From assembly GCA_030278955.1 (NCBI GenBank), contig JAOANR010000010.1:10199884-10263883 (forward strand): a stretch of DNA of 64,000 nucleotides, read 5' to 3'. The first letter of the stretch is position 1, and each line of letters begins with the position of its first letter. The notes beneath the pieces were generated by a model. It saw only the letters and a program-made list of their open reading frames with translations, searched no databases and was not told where the DNA came from. The position numbers were made by a program, and so were the translations under genes. Positions 1 through 13,770 of this stretch are shown here, in pieces. Origin of the DNA: Hygrophila difformis (Eukaryota; Streptophyta; Magnoliopsida; Lamiales; Acanthaceae).

Positions 1-119
1 GGAGTGTAGTAAGTTAAGAAAGATCTCCAACTTTTAAACCATTTCACTCTTTATACCCTTTTCTTCTTAGTTTATTAAATAATATGCTAAAAAATTTATG
101 CAACTCTATAGCTCCCTAG

Positions 120-3100
120 ATTTCGAAGGTCTAGAAACAGAATAAACAATAACAGTGCAAGCCAAGATGAGTTGACAACTCGTCGTGAAGGTCTAAGACC
201 TCGAAGGGAAGGACTTCGACCTCGACGTTCAAGATCAGGTCCTAGAGAAAGGTTAAGTGTAGAATCGGATGAGGCACAAAGTTCATCTGATGATAAAGGA
301 GAAAATGAGGAGCAAGAGAATACAAAAGACATGGAAGACGACAATGATGCTGATGATGGAGAGGGTGAAGATGAGGGTGGTGGTGAGGATGATGGTGAAG
401 ATGGGGAAGAAGAGGGTGAGGAAGATGGTGACGATGAAGAGGGTGAAGAGCAAGATGGTAGACGAAGGTATGACCTCCGAAATCGTGCAGATGTTCGCAG
501 GCTCTCTATTGAACAGAGTAAGCAAAGGCCCAGATCTCCACGAAGAGTACTTCATCAAGGAATGGGAACCAAAGTGAACAGGGATGGGAGGAGGGGTGGA
601 TCACGAGTTCATAAACGCCGCATGATACGAACAGAAGATTCTGATGATTCACTTCTAGTTGATGAACTCGATCAAGGTCCTCCAATACCTTGGGGAAGAG
701 GTAACAATAGATCTGGGCCACCTTGGTTGCTTGGTGGATTAGACATGCAAGGCACAACAACGTGGGGTCTAAATATTGCTGCTTCAGGTTGGGGTCATCA
801 AAATGATACACTTTCTCATTTGACTTCTGGTATTCAGACTGCTGGTCCTAGTTCCAAAGGAGGGGCTGATATTCAGCCTGTTCAAATTGATGAAACTGTA
901 AGTTTTGATGATATAGGGGGCCTATCTGAATATATTGATGCTTTAAAAGAAATGGTGTTCTTCCCGCTGTTATATCCAGAATTCTTTGCAAGCTACAATA
1001 TTACCCCACCAAGAGGAGTCTTATTATGTGGTCCTCCTGGTACGGGGAAAACATTAATTGCGAGAGCTTTAGCATGTGCTGCATCCAAGGCCGGTCAGAA
1101 AGTTAGCTTTTATATGCGAAAGGGTGCGGATGTTCTGAGCAAATGGGTTGGGGAAGCTGAAAGACAATTGAAATTGTTGTTTGAGGAAGCTCAAAAAAAT
1201 CAACCTTCTATAATCTTCTTTGATGAAATAGATGGTCTAGCTCCTGTTAGGTCTAGCAAACAAGAGCAAATACATAATTCAATTGTCTCCACTCTGCTTG
1301 CCTTGATGGATGGTCTAGATTCACGTGGTCAAGTAGTATTGATTGGAGCGACAAACAGAGTTGATGCTATAGATGGAGCATTGAGACGCCCGGGAAGGTT
1401 CGATCGTGAGTTCACGTTCCCCTTACCTGGCTGTGAAGCGCGTGCTGAAATATTAGATATACATACTCGCAAGTGGAATCTACCTCCTACAAAGGAGCTA
1501 AAATTGGAACTTGCAGCCAGTTGCGTGGGATATTGTGGTGCTGATTTGAAGGCGTTATGCACTGAAGCTGCAATACGTGCTTTTCGTGAAAAATACCCTC
1601 AAGTTTATACCAGTGATGACAAATTTATAATAGACGTTGATTCTGTGAAAGTTGAAAAATATCACTTTGTAGAGGCCATGTCAACAATCACGCCTGCAGC
1701 ACATAGAGGCACCATTGTCAATTCTAGGCCTTTGTCCCCTATTGTTTCTCCATGCTTACAAATACATCTGCAAAGAGCAATGGACGTTATTTCTGACATC
1801 TTCCCTGCACTATCGGTTTTGTCAGAGCCCAACAAGCATTCTGTTATTTCGTATGGATCTGCTATTTCTCTGGTCTATCGGCCAAGGTTATTACTACATG
1901 GCAATGATGATGTTGGTTTGGTAATTGCTCTATCTTCTCTTGTATCAAATGCTCATTTATAATTGCATGTACTCACTGCTTTGGTCTGCAGGATCACATA
2001 GGGCCTGCAGTGTTGCATGAACTAGAGAAATTTCCTGTGCACTCCCTTGCACTACCATCATTACTTTCTGATCCTGGAGCTAAAACACCAGAGGAGGCAT
2101 TGGTTCATGTCTTTGGTGAAGCCAGGAGAACTACGCCATCGATATTGTATTTGCCTCAGTTCCACCTTTGGTGGGAAAATGTGAGTGCTGCTTTATTTTT
2201 TTTCTACCAATTATTTGGATCCATGTTATATTATTATTTTTATGTTCTGATTTTGATGTTTATTTCTTTATTCTTCCATGACATCCTGCTTATTTTCTGT
2301 CAAATTATATACTTCTCAGGCTCATGATCAACTTAGAGCTGTATTACGGACGCTGCTGGAAGAATTACCGTCTGACATGCCCATCTTACTACTGGGGACA
2401 TCTTCTATCCCTCTTGAGGAGATATGTGATAATCCATCTTCCGTATTCTCCAACCGCAATGTGTATGTACATGCGGCGTGTTACATATCGCATTGTCTTA
2501 GTCTTTGTTTGATGGTTTTTTAAATTATTTCGCTCCAAAAGTTTGTCTTTCCAATATGTAGTACATGTGCATTTAATATTGATATGTTTTATCTTCTTTT
2601 ATCCATATTCTCCTTGTTAATACTTAATTACAAACAAATCTAGCTGTTCGTGAGTTGAGCTCAATTCATCTTGCATATAGCTCATTTGTTGAGCTAAGCG
2701 CAAATCGCTTTTTTTTTTTTTGGCTTGTTAACATAAAAAATGAGCTCGAACAATATTGGCGAAAACTATTTAGTTTTTTTCTTTTTTTCTTTTTTTTTTG
2801 GTTATTAAGAAAACTTAATAGTCTTTAAATAGGATTGTTATAGTGATAAGTTAAATCTGACCGATTTTCCCACCAACCGTATTTTTGTGGGTTCTCTTTT
2901 TTGAATTTCATATTTTACCATCTTTGTCTAATCTGAATTTTCCTTCTTGGTTTGAGCTGTGTTTCTTAGGAAAATTTAGATCACATAAAATGAAATGTAA
3001 TTCAAGATAAAGATACTCCTTATTTGCACTCGAAAATCACTTTCAGTTGTGGTGCATCTTGCTATAATTTTTGTTTCATTGTGGCAGGTTGGATTTTAGC

Positions 3101-5716
3101 TTGCCATCAACTGAAGGCAGAAGTTTATTTTTTGATAATCTGGTGGAAGCAGCGCTGTCAGTTCAGCCTGAGCATCTATTAAAGAATTCAACTAGATCTA
3201 GGGGACTCCAAGAACTTCCTAAAGCACCAACAGTGGCCACAGCACCAAAGGCCTCTGAATTAAGGGCCAAAGCTGAAGCTCAGGGTCATGCCCTTCGCCG
3301 ACTACGCATGTGTCTTCGAGATGTTTGCAATAGGTTAGATATATTAATATTATCATCATCATCATCATCATCAATTAATCATCATAATCAATTTGTTTTT
3401 TGGACTAGTATATGTAGACATTCTGTCTAGCATTCAGTCACTTTGACTTATGTACTAGTTGTACTTGTGATTTAAAACTCCTGATCTGCCCTTCCAATGT
3501 CGAGACATCCTCATTGACATGGATAAATGATATACTCCTTCATATGCAAGATATATGTTTTAGACATTTTCACCTTTTAAGAGAATTGGACAAGTATCAA
3601 AATACTCGTATTAAATAAGGAAGAAAAGGAAAATACATTAATAGGAGTGAAATTGTGAAAAAAAGTACTTTTTATTTTTTATTTTTAAGTGTGATTTTGC
3701 ATTGATAAGTGCATAATTACATTTATTTTGAATTTCTTCATATTCTAGAACGGTATGGATTTTGGATCAGAGTTTATTTTTAAAATAAATACATATACCT
3801 AGAATGGAACATTTTTTGGACAAAATTATGTAGATCCAACACAGTTGAACTTGAATTTATGGACTTATAGACGCTCACATATCTCTGAATTATGATGGCA
3901 TTCTAATATGGACATGATGTTCCTCTAATACTATTTTCTCCAGTCTTGACTTTTTGTACGAATCATTTGAGTTTTATATACTGGTCACTTGTACTTTCCA
4001 CTTGATCTTTGCTCTCTTAGATTCATTTATCCATGCATATTGCATCAGATAGAAAACGGACGAAGAAGATTGAAGATGAACAGTAGTACTATTAAAATAA
4101 GGGAGCTCAAGATTCTCATAAGATGTATTTACATTATTCTTACGATCTTCTTGGAAGTTCTTGGATTCATCTCTCTTTCTGTTCTTTCATGCAGGATTTT
4201 GTATGACAAACGTTTCAGTGCTTTTCACTATCCTGTCATGGATGAAGATGCACCAAACTATCACACGATTATCCAGAATCCTATGGACATTGCTACATTG
4301 CTGCAGCGTGTTGATAATGGAAACTATATCACTTGCAAATCATTCCTGGAGGATTTTGACCTCATCCTAACTAATGCCAAGGTTCATTTTCGTTTAATTT
4401 TGTCACAGAAGTACAAATATGAAAAGGAAAAATGTTTAAAACTCTCAGTATCTTCGACTTTTTGAATACTTCAGTTGTTTTGGGGAATGATTGGCTTTTC
4501 GTAGTGATGATATCTTTTGCTATTATAGAAATATAATGGGGATGATTACAATGGAGCTAGGATTGTCAGTAGAGCTTATGAACTTCGAGATGCTGTGAGT
4601 ATTTCTAACATCTAGAGATCCACTTTTTCTAGCTGGAACCTTCACAGCCTTTCTTTGGATTCAAGGAGTATTTCACTTTTTCAGGTTCATGGTATGCTGT
4701 CCCAGATCGACCCCTCTTTGGTTGCATTTTGTGACAAGATTGCAGATGAAGGTGGCCCGGTCTCGTTGCCTATGGATATAAGTGGGTCTACACTGCCGGA
4801 AACCCCTATTATCCAGATGATGACTCGAGCCAGTGCTCGCCTACGTAATGTCCAACCTGAAGTAAATCTAGACCACACTTATGAAGCAATCAAAAGACCA
4901 AAGAAAAATGGCGATGCCTCTTTGACAGGTAACATTCTGGAATAGTAATACTTCGCCATGAAATACCTCTGATTGCTATTAAATGCAATAAATAATGATT
5001 GTTGTACATGGAACAAACTATCAGGCCACTCTTAACCAAAAGTAAATAAGGAAAATTCAGTAAACCATGCCCAGTAGCTTTGAAAGGGTGTAAGCTGAAA
5101 AAGAAGCTTTAAGGAACTAAGTACAAACATGAATCTTTATACTTTCGAAAGGCAGGAATGCCTCTCAGAAAGGTTAATTGAAGACTTCTCAATGATACCC
5201 TAAACTAGGCCCAAGAAACTGCGGTCTGTTGGCAGGTCTTGAGCCCAGTTTTTTGCTTCAGACTGTCTTTCCAATATTAAAAATTTCCATAGGATGTGTA
5301 ATGTATTCCATTATAACATAGTGCTGTCTTGGACATGTCTGCATGCAGTTAATGTAGGAGAAGAGGGAGCAGAGTCGGATTCAGTTCTGGGTGACGACAC
5401 TGAAATGAATGGGACAGAGGAGCAAGAACCGGAAATTTTAGTTTCCAAAGGTGTAAACTCCACCTGTGTGAATGAATCAGCGACCACATCTCAAGATGTT
5501 ACCATGTCAGATACAGAAATTTCTGTTCAAGTCAACTCCATCAAACAGCTGCTTCTCAAGCACACAAAAGATTATGGAATTCCCCAGCTTGAAAAACTCT
5601 ACACAAGCATTCTTAAAGGCGTTTTTCAGACCAAAAATAGGGCCAAGAATGATGATCTTAAAGCTGCAATTTTAAGTTTTTTGTTTGAGTTTGCTTCTAA
5701 TGAATCCAGGTTCTAG
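120..5716 (+). CDS. BRAT1: BRAT1/ATAD2-like bromodomain AAA ATPase (5' partial, 8 visible exons)
   Basis: Nuclear chromatin ATPase of the ATAD2/Yta7 group; the Arabidopsis member BRAT1 binds acetylated histones and opposes transcriptional silencing. Exons inferred from GT-AG sites and reading phase: 120-1920, 1992-2180, 2320-2462, 3088-3333, 4195-4381, 4529-4594, 4685-4928, 5349-5716 (TAG stop). About 1080 residues are visible; an in-frame stop at 109 and an acceptor AG at 118-119 show that earlier exons lie left of the window. Order: basic/Ser-rich N-terminus, long Asp/Glu tract (about 295-465), AAA module with Walker A GPPGTGKT (from 1030) and Walker B IIFFDEIDG (from 1210), a second degenerate AAA module (HGNDDVGL in place of a P-loop, as usual for the family), then a bromodomain across exons 4-7 with the acetyl-lysine-pocket Asn in KYNGDD (exon 6). 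The C-terminal tail in exon 8 also matches plant homologues. No break seen. Family assignment is firm; exact exon ends are inferred. Confidence 0.92.
3352..3373. repeat. (ATC)n microsatellite in an intron
   Basis: Seven uninterrupted ATC units lie just after the exon 4 donor of the AAA ATPase gene. Likely length-polymorphic; no function evident. Confidence 0.85.
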
Positions 5717-6089
5717 TAGTAGAGTTACAATATTTGAACTTATCATGGAAGTAAGTTTAATGAGTCGCAACTGTACCTTAAACGGTTTGGTTTTACAATT
5801 AGTTCAGAAAACTATGATACCAGGATGAGAAAGGGATAAATTTACTTAATTGAAATTGATTCAAATGGCAGAAGCTGGCCAATTATGGGCATGCCCATAA
5901 CCTTCTTACAGTTACAGCCATATTCTCTCTTACAATTCTCTGTTGTTGGTGGATCAAATTAACACTCTCTCTCTCGTATTTCCCTGGTTCAGTTAGCTCC
6001 GATTCATTGGCACCATGTCACCTTTCTGTCTTTTCCAGGTTTACACAGGCCAACATTGGGGGCCTCTTGAGACTTCACTCTGCCCTCGC
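5717..6089. other. Tail-to-tail spacer between the ATPase and ABCG25 genes
   Basis: 373 bases between two convergent stop codons. It must hold both 3' UTRs and polyadenylation regions. No other gene or repeat seen; a CT-rich stretch lies at about 5963-5975. Confidence 0.7.
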
Positions 6090-9000
6090 TCAAATTCGCC
6101 TCAGTGCAATATACGCCATCAGCCTGTATCCTACGAACATGATAAGTAATACTCCTATACATGTTGCTGGGTGGATTTGCCCACTAATGTCTTGATCAAT
6201 GAATTTGCAGGTCACATGATTATTATTATGTCCTCCAGTTGAGCATCCAAGTAGAGAAGCGATTTCCTTCCCCTCTCCATACTGGACATTGATGAGAAGC
6301 CTATAGCTGTAGAATGTGGTGGAGACATACTTTATCCATGACATGAAAGGTGGTACCTTGTGCACGTAATACCCCCCGGTGAGAACGAATGCCAGCATCG
6401 TGACAGTGACCACAGTTGATGCCTGCTTGGCATCCATGATCAGGGCCCCAAGGGCTAGCCCTAGACCTTGCGAGACGAGGACATAACCTAGCAGAATGAT
6501 TATTGTGAGCACAAATGCAGAAATCTCGGGTTTTAGCCCTGTCATCCAATATGTTATGGACAAGAACAGGGTAGGTAGGATGAGCTCCATTGGCAGGTCC
6601 CCCGTGATCCGTGCCATGAAGTAGGATGACAATGTGTACATGCCCGAAGCTCGCTCTTTCATGAAAATGGTGCGCTCTTGAGGGAAAGCAAATACTGCAT
6701 TGAAAGATGGGAACACTCCCCAGAATATGGAGATGAAGAACAGAAGCCCTAGGCGGTCCTGAATATCCCGATAGTCCGAATGCCACCACATGAAACCAGC
6801 TAGCAATGAGGCTGCTATCACCTGAAATACCCTCAGAGAGTTGAATGTTTCGTGCTTTCTCTCCTTGAGGTTCCTCTGGAGCAGAATGCTGAACTGATTG
6901 AACCACGAGGTGACATGCTTGACACACTTGCTATATTTACTCTTACTTCCTGCATTATTCGATTTCGCCTCTCTTTTAACCGTAGTAGAAGCATCCATGC
7001 AAGCCACCTTCACCTTAGGCGCTAACACATTGTTGTAAGAGGACACTAGGGCCTGCCTCACATTAGGCTTTTCTCTTTCACTAGAGCCATCAAGGTGACA
7101 CACGCCTGCATTAGAAAGTAACCATTCATCACATCATATGTCAACTTAAAGCTCAATATGCTCGACATTATGGAACATGAAGTACTGTAATGCCCTGCCC
7201 TACAAACTTAATCTCTCCTGTAAGGCTAGCTTCTTTTCTTCGTTTTACATTTATTTCATAATCTGTGCAAAAGCACATCCTATTACAATACATTTTGGTA
7301 TCAGAGAACAATTAATTGGTAGATTATAAAAATCAAGATTTGGTAATGATACTAGTAGGAAACTAATGTAGTGAGATATTATTTCAAAGATGGAGCTAAT
7401 TAGAGGAGTCCAATGTTGGTGGTGAGGTGGGAATCCCACTCAAAAACATAATGCTTGGTAATGGAGTAGGGCCACCATTGTTTCATCTCCCACCTCCATT
7501 CAAAATTCATTAATTAAATAAATCACAGTACCAATGCCTTTATTTTTCCCTTTTTCTTTTTCTCTCTCTTTTATTTATTCTTTATTTTTAATTAGTTGGG
7601 AAGCAGGCTTCATCGAATGACAGGCAGCCCCTACACGTGGGATTCTTACAACATGTTTGGCATATCAGGTAATGAAGAGAATTTCATCATATACTGTACA
7701 AAAACAAGAAAGGTGGGGAAACACTTTCCAGATCATATGCCTTTTTCCCCTCACAAGATAACAGTGATACTGACCCAAAGGAACCTTTTCTTTCCTTTGG
7801 AGTAATAATTTTTATTGAATTGAATTTTTTTTTAAAAAAAACGGTTGTTCAAGTGAGTTTTGCCGCAAGAGAATCCGGGCAGCTCCTGGGACCCCAAAAC
7901 TAAATGGATCCACGCCATCCACCATCATCATGGACAGTGTGGATCAAACCGGCTCCCGGGTCCTTGATGATATTTTTCATTAGCATCATTGATTCCAACA
8001 AGAAATTAACGGACCAAATCATGGACAGTGTGGATCAAACCGGCTCCCGGGTCCTTGATGATATTTTTCATTAGCATCATTGATTCCAACAAGAAATTAA
8101 CGGACCAAATCCCTAATTATTTTATTTTATTATATTTTCAGGTCTACTCCATCTCAGATAGGTGGCGCACCGAGGATAAAAATGCAATAAAGGTAAGTTT
8201 GTTCGATATTTCTTATGAACTTTGCATATGATTTAGATATGTAGGATTATTAAATGAGACCCAAGACGCAATAATATTGGAATAAATGCGCCTCTGAATC
8301 ACTGCCTTATGTTTAAAAAAATACTACTTCATAAGAAAAACATTAAGAAGATTAAAAGTAACTTGTATGAAGTTAGACTGACGTAACGCTTGTTTTATTT
8401 ATTTATTTACTTTTCAGTCCATCCAATGAATGACCTAAACAGAGCAATCTCGAGCAAATGGTAGTGGCATGTCCAATTATCCCCACCTTCCATTCTAAGA
8501 AAATCTAGCAACCCATGATATGGGACACCAAAAATAATCGTATAATCAAGGAAATTTTACAATTCTTTTAGAACTCAAACTCTAAGATTTCATACACTAC
8601 TTTATGACCTAAATTCTCACCAGAGACAGTTTTCAGCATTATTCAGGTGCTGCTTACAAGACAACTATGATTTTACCTAATCATATTGCATACACATCAC
8701 ATGTTCTCTAACACTAATAATTCCGATCCATGTACTATTATTTTACATTTGAATGATTGGATGTTCTTTGAGGCAGGTTTTTAAGTTCATATCTTGAGGA
8801 GTAAATGTCACAAAGTTGAAGAATGGGACTTGGGTAGGGATTGCCACTACACAATAATCCTCCATTAAATGTAGGTAATGTTCTCTATTCCTTCTTGGTC
8901 CGAAAAATTTAAAGGTCATGGAGAGGGGCAAGGGTTGCCACACTCCCTAGTCGAGAAGAAGAATCTAGTATTATCTAAAAAAGAGCCATAAGCATGTCGC

Positions 9001-12000
9001 TATCACTACCCTTGACAATGATAGCTGATAAGTCAAACACACAATCGAAATTTTATGTCTCCCCCTAACTCAAATAAATCAACTTCATTCAGCCTATTTC
9101 AATAATGCATAGGGTTTTACACTAAAGTTAAAATTCAGAAAAGTTAAGAACCAAGGGAAATACGTACAATTAAAATAATTTTGGGAAAGAAAAAAAGAAA
9201 AGAAAGAATGAGACTTTATGGTATTCCTTATGTAGGTGAATTGTTTATCATAAAAGCCAAAATAGTAGAGGAATATAGATGTACAAATAAATAAAGGGCC
9301 CATTTTACTCTAAACAGGATTCTTTGTTGTAAAGTAGATGATGTCTCTCAAGAGGTTTTGTTGGGTTGTTCTTATATTATGCATATATATTGATGCATGT
9401 TTCCAATAAGATTTAGATCCCAATTAATGTTTGCTTTTGCCTTAAAAAAGCAAATAGTAGTACTATTGACACCATTTTCCCACCTCACAAAACACTTGTT
9501 GGCATCCCACATATAGGAATATAATATACGCTCTCCACTTTTTCTTGGAAAATTCTTTTTAAGGACCTTTTAACTAGTGATGCTCCAAGAAAGAGCATAT
9601 CATTTTCCAGGCAGAACATGCCCTTAAAGAAAGACCAAAACTGTACACAATTTTTTGAGAAATAACTTTGAAGGGACATGTAGAAAAACAGTGGAGGATA
9701 TTAATAAAGTAGGAAAATCATGAGATGGACAACGGGGAAAAAAAAGTGAGAAGAAAAGGCAACTTCCACAAAAGAAGAAAAATGGTAAAGGGAAGGACAC
9801 GTGGTGGTCATCCCAATTTTTTTAGATTTTCCTTTTACAGTTGCAAGAAAGTTAAATGCACATACATATGTATCTTTGATCCTCATGTCCCTGTTTAATT
9901 CTACCCACCAGGCCACCATGATGTTATCCACATACATGTATTGAATTGTATGCGTCACCTTTTTTTATCATTTTTAGGGGGTTGTTCATCTCCTAATAAT
10001 CATAACACACACATTTATTATGCTCTTAACTTAAACCAACTTGTGCCAGTTTCGTTAATTTGAGTGGTTATGGGGCTTTGGCGGTCTCAATTTTGAGACT
10101 TAAAACCCATATAGAGATTTGCTATATATAGCGTATCTACCTATCTTTACCGGCTACATTCAGGCTATTTCTTAGAGTTGATTCTTTCAGGTGATTAAGA
10201 TCGATCTGTCTTAAAGTGGTCGAGGAAGTATATCTTAGAGCAACTGTAATATTTCTTTCTAATCCCATCAGTACCTTTAGGTTAATTTTGGACATCGAAG
10301 ATGCTTTGAAAATCCCTTTTTGAGTTACAAAAAAAAACTTAAAACTAACTAACTTGAAGCAAATGAATTATGCACTTGCTCATTGAGCATCCACTAGGTT
10401 TTTTTGCTCAATCCCTACTTCTATGTTATCTCTTTATATATAGAATTTTTATAATTTTTGACAGAAATGTATCATTGATCTTTTTATAAAGAAAAAGGAA
10501 AATTGATCGCTAAAGAGAAAAGTAGTAAATGATTTAACAAAGTCTATTCGAAAACTTTTTTTCCAATTGACATTGAATGGGTCGGGACGGATTGAGAAAG
10601 GACAATAGAAGATTATGCAGCCATATGTATATATCTACTGTCCAAATCTGGGACAGCTATGAATGCTGGCTACCAATTAATACCAGTAGCAGCCCCACAC
10701 TCACATTGTCCCCAAAATGTTATCCCCGGCAGTAGTGTCCTAAGTTGATCAGAAAGTCAATTCTAGTTATCTAGAAATCTTGAGCTTGTGACAACTAGGT
10801 TCAATGTGTCAACTTCTTTTAGAAAGAAAAAGAAATCCAACCATGAATAATGGTCCATTGTACTAGTAATCGTGAAAGAAGCTGACAGTGTAATTACAGT
10901 AATACCTACCTAACCTTGTACAAAAATTTAGTACTCTACTAGAGATGAGATAAGAATAAGGGTATTGATCAGGTGTGAGTCCAGTTTCTTGGACCATTAA
11001 TGACTCTGTCACTCATTACACTACAATGATGTTTTCTGTGAGACATTTGTGTGGGACACTTAAATAGTAGTTAATTTTATTGAGTACTATATTATAGTAA
11101 TGCATGGATAGAAATAAAACAATTGCTACTCCCCGTTGGGATCACCCATCTTGTCAAAAATCTGGGTTTATATTGTAAACCATTCATTCTTGGAGTAGTA
11201 TTTAATAGTAGTAGAAAAATCTTGTGTGTACGGAAGACTATAGACAACTCCAACTGTTGACTTGAGTACATCTCAAGTCCAAGACTTGTTATAGTATCAT
11301 GTATATGCATGTAGGGGTGTGCAAATTTCGGTCGAAACCGAACAAACCGACCGAACCGAACTGAATTTTGCAATTTGGTTCGGTTTTTGGATTTCGGTTT
11401 GGTTTTTGGTTTTGAAAATCCAAAATTTCGGTTTTCGGTTCGGTTTTTGGTTTTTAAAAACCTACAATTGGTTAACCGAACCGAACCGAAATTTAAATTA
11501 TATATTTAAAAAAATATATAAAATACATTATGCCATTATATAATAAACACAAAATAATACCCCTATTCGGTGACTGTTTGTGTGGATGAGAAGTGAGAAC
11601 TACTATTGAGAGTTTTGAGACTTTTATATTGTTTCGTATTTGAACTATTCAGTGACTGTTTCTTTATTTTATCATTTTATTTGTGTGTAATTTGAACAAT
11701 GCAATTTGGAATGATTTACTATTACACTCATAGTTATATGTAGATATGATGTTTTTGTTTGACAGAGCGAATTTACAGGTTTAAAAATGGTAATAGAGAT
11801 GTTTTGATCAAAAAAAAAAAAATTTAGAAAAGCAATTCGGTTCGGTTCGGTTAACCGGTATAACCAAACCGAAATATTTCGGTTCGGTTATTTCGGTTTT
11901 CAGTAATTTTGGTTCGGTTTTGATTTTTAGAAAAAATTCGGTTTTTAATTCGGTTTTGGAGTTTTGTTCGGTTCGGACGACCGATGCACACCCCTATATG

Positions 12001-13521
12001 CATGGCTTGGGGACTCTTGGGGCCCATTATATTTTCGGGAAACAAAATAGTTTGATAATTCAGAATTAAGTCGATGAAGAGCTACACTATATACTATTTC
12101 TTACAACGAAGGTATATTTGGATTGATTATTTGTTTGATTTAACTATGAACCAAACACGTAATTGGTTTATAAGTATCTTGGGATTTTTGAAGGGCCCTA
12201 CCTTATTTGTCTAGAATTGATCTAAAGCAAAAGAATTCTAACATGGCCGCCATCCAAGATGGATGATTTCCACCACCTCCATAATTCAAGGAGTTAATTT
12301 GGTCCTAATCACATTATTAGGCATAAGGCTATAAGGTCACAGAGAATTTATTAATCAATCAATCACTCAATGATCATTCCCATCGTATGGAAAGAAATTA
12401 ATACGTAGACGACGATGAACAAGTATAGTGTATTACTATTATTATACGTACCGTTTGCAAGATCAAGCAAGAAATCGGCCGGATTCATGGGGAACCCCGG
12501 CGTGAACCCCACGCGCTCCAAGTACCCCATGGCCTCGCCGCCCTCGCCGTAGTATATGCACCTCCCCTCCGACAGCACCAGAAGATCGTCGAACGTTTGG
12601 AACACGCGGCTCGACGGTTGGTGCACCGATGTCACCACTGTCCTGCCTCTCGATGCCACTCCCCTCAGCGTCGCCGCCAGCCTGTACGCCGCCGTGGCGT
12701 CCAGACCGGAAGTCGGCTCGTCCAGGATGAGGAGGCTGGGGTCCACCAGCATCTCGTGCGCGATGCTCACGCGCTTCCGCTCCCCCCCGGAGACGCCGCG
12801 GATGAAGCCGTTGCCGATTATGGTGTGCGCGCATTTGGATAATCCCAGCTCGGCGATCGCGGAGTCGGCCGCGGCGATCTTGTCGCGGCGGGGCAGGGAG
12901 TCCGGGAGCCGCAGCAGGGAGCAGAAGATCAGGGTCTCCCGGACGGTTAGGTGCGGGTAAAGGACGTCGTCCTGCGCCACGAACCCGGTTTTTCTCAGGA
13001 CCGCCTTCGTTGCTTTCCGGTTGTTGAACAGGACCGTTCCGGCGAGGCCGTGGCCGGCGTGGAGGCGGCCGGCGAGCGCGTTCAGCAGCGTGGATTTCCC
13101 GCTGCCGGACGGGCCGAGGATTGCCAGGACGTGCCCCGGCGAAGCCATACCGGTGATTCCATTCAGGATCGTCCGCTGGAGCGCCGCCTGATTCTCCACG
13201 TCGGACGCCGGCGCTGGTCCGCCGCCGCCGCCGCCGAACATGTTCTTTATCCGGCTGGATTTCCCGCTTCCTTCGTGAAGCTTCACTCGGTAAGCCACAT
13301 CCATAAACTGCATATATAAATTCAAAAAAGACTCCATTTTTAAAACCAAAAAATAAATCTCCCAAAAATCAAATTCATAAACCCTAAAATTATCCAATTA
13401 TCATAAAACATCACACCTTGAGAGTGATCGGGGAAGTGCAATTGAAGTGATGAGAAGGAATTCCTCCTCCATCGGCAAAAGCTGCTCCAGCTTCTGAAGC
13501 ATCAGCTGACATCACCAGCAT
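6090..13521 (-). CDS. ABCG25: ABCG25-like half-size ABC transporter, probable abscisic acid exporter
   Basis: Plasma-membrane half transporter; Arabidopsis ABCG25 exports abscisic acid. Minus-strand exons: 13521-13417, 13307-12452 and 7105-6090 (TGA at 6092-6090), giving 658 residues, near the family length. Exon joins are GT-AG with matching phases. ATP-binding domain in exon 2: Walker A GPSGSGKST (about residues 100-108), Q-loop AQDD (146-149), signature VSGGERKR (207-214), Walker B LLILDEP (227-233), switch His 264. Exon 3 encodes the ABC2 membrane domain with about six hydrophobic segments; the blocks EREKPNVRQ, MWWHSDYRD and LALGALIMDAK are ABCG25-like. A Gly-rich stretch (about 60-65) follows the first strand. 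Start chosen at MLVMSADA (13521); ATG at 13512 is an alternative. Exon 2 is strikingly GC-rich compared with exon 3. Intron 2 (12451-7106) is 5.3 kb and carries a hAT MITE and a tandem duplication. No frameshift seen. Confidence 0.93.
7929..8110. repeat. Exact 91-bp tandem duplication in ABCG25 intron 2
   Basis: Units 7929-8019 and 8020-8110 read identically, each starting CATGGACAGTG and ending GGACCAAAT. No mismatch was seen by eye, so the duplication is recent or an assembly artefact. Confidence 0.9.
11312..11996. mobile_element. hAT-type MITE in ABCG25 intron 2
   Basis: Terminal inverted repeats start TAGGGGTGTGCA and end TGCACACCCCTA. They are flanked by the 8-bp target duplication TATGCATG (11304-11311 and 11997-12004), the hAT signature. 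The subterminal parts are dense in CGGTT/AACCG motifs. No transposase, so non-autonomous, 685 bp. Confidence 0.9.
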
Positions 13522-13770
13522 TGTTAGAAGTAATCCTGCAGGATTGTAATTATATTTGCTGAAGATAAGATCAAAAGGAAAAGGGGCTGCAGCAGGTGAA
13601 AAGGAAAAGACAGAAAATATGAATAGGGAGGAGGAGGAGGAGGAGGGAAATGACATGAACAAGTAGTAAAGAACGGATGGAGAGGAGAAAGGGGAAAGAG
13701 AAGAATAAGAAGCAGAAGCGGAATTAAGTAGGAGGAGGAGCTGCTGCTGAAGGCATTTGCCTTCCAGACC

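Noticed and set aside
12556..13319. Plus-strand frames opposite ABCG25 exon 2
   Set aside because: Antisense shadows caused by high GC; no protein family recognisable.
12463..13365. 300-codon minus-strand frame overlapping ABCG25 exon 2
   Set aside because: Arg/Pro-rich shadow of the GC-rich true exon; the ABC ATPase motifs are all in the other frame.
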